Assembly: GCA_947179485.1 (NCBI GenBank)
Contig: OX359246.1
Coordinates: 24,304,001 to 24,368,000, forward strand
DNA length: 64,000 nucleotides
Reading direction: 5' to 3'
DNA from: Allacma fusca
Taxonomy: Eukaryota > Arthropoda > Collembola > Symphypleona > Sminthuridae
In this document: piece after piece, positions 63,475 through 64,000 of the stretch
How positions within the stretch are numbered: the first letter of the stretch is position 1
Layout: each line of letters starts with the position of its first letter
Notes under the pieces: model-generated
Told to the model about the DNA's origin: nothing
The model's database searches: none
Seen by the model: only the letters and a program-made list of their open reading frames with translations
Position numbers and translations under genes: made by a program

Positions 63475-63930
63475 TCATCAGTAACATTTTCAAAATCTTG
63501 TAGCAACTGAATGTAAAGTAACTGTGTAAGCTTTGGTTGAAAGCCGATAAGAAATGGCATAAAAATGCATAGTAATACATATATGACCTTTTATGAAATA
63601 ATTTTTTACGGCCAAACTGCGTGACCGATTTTGACCACATTCAGCAACTGATGTGCTTATGGTATGTAAAGTCACTATATAAAGTTTGGTTGAAGTCTGA
63701 TAAGAAATGGCATAAAAGTGCATAGTAATACATATATGACCTTTGATGAAATAATTTTTTACGGTCAAACTGCGTGAACGATTTTGACCACAATCAGCGA
63801 CTGAGGTGCTTATGGTATGTAAAGTCACTATATAAAGTTTGGTTGAAGTCTGATAGGAAATGGCATAAAAATGCATAGTATAACTGGAAATAATTTTTAC
63901 GGTCAAACGGTTTGACCGATCTACACTAAA
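63475..63930. repeat. 153-bp tandem repeat, nearly three copies
   Basis: The phrase ggttgaa(g/a)(t/g)c starts at 63535, 63688 and 63841, exactly 153 bp apart, with the flanking aaatggcataaaa and aattttttacgg-caaac blocks also repeating. Because 153 is a multiple of three, it makes a repetitive minus-strand ORF, which I do not regard as a gene. The ggttgaagtcggt phrase also occurs near 55869 and 63989, so the unit belongs to a wider transposon family. Confidence 0.85.
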
Positions 63931-64000
63931 ATGTATCCCAGAGGTCGCTAAGGTACGATTCTTTGCTTCGTAATTTTTGGTTAAAATCGGTTAAGCAGTT

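Noticed and set aside
63490..63906. 138-aa repetitive ORF
   Set aside because: A by-product of a 153-bp tandem repeat with period divisible by three.

Overview
The window is eukaryotic and most likely arthropod. It holds multi-exon genes with GT-AG introns, a 5S rRNA gene of arthropod type, clan-2-like cytochrome P450s, a trehalose/sugar transporter of the Tret1 type, TCAGTY initiators, and many MITE-like elements. The exact lineage cannot be fixed from sequence alone; a springtail or insect is my best guess (inference).

Centre (13769-42576): an exceptionally large LTR retroelement of 28,808 bp. It is bounded by two 581-bp LTRs that I read as identical and by a 4-bp target duplication (atac). 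Everything inside is on the + strand. In order it carries a 3.1-kb leader; a 2182-aa Gag with a capsid-like region and CCHC knuckle; a Pol of up to about 2400 aa in the -1 frame (protease, RT, RNase H, integrase, with two long extra regions); a 108-aa Arg-rich ORF; a 152-aa ORF; a roughly 2000-aa ORF with an RS-like region and secretory features, separated from the 152-aa ORF by a single in-frame TGA; and a 248-aa signal-peptide/TM protein. Identical LTRs and long intact ORFs suggest a very recent, possibly active insertion. The reading frames match Ty3/Gypsy logic, but the size, the extra ORFs and several RNA signals look unusual. These signals are an array of about ten covarying hairpins in the leader, a textbook GGGAAAC frameshift site, a UGA-CGA plus hairpin junction, a splice acceptor 5 nt before the env-like ATG, and coiled-coil micro-ORFs overlapping the Pol tail.

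Left flank (1-13768): no intact gene found. It contains degenerate repeats, a minus-strand gag relic (about 8757-9470) and an 80-bp foldback MITE.

Right flank (42577-64000), all genes on the minus strand: two paralogous seven-exon P450 genes, each giving a complete 496-aa protein; an orphan broken first exon of a third P450 in a segmental duplication; a seven-exon 469-aa sugar transporter; and a 5S rRNA gene. The flank is peppered with a hAT-type MITE (8-bp TSD), an 848-bp foldback element with ten subterminal motifs, a possible 1.7-kb TIR element and a 153-bp tandem repeat.
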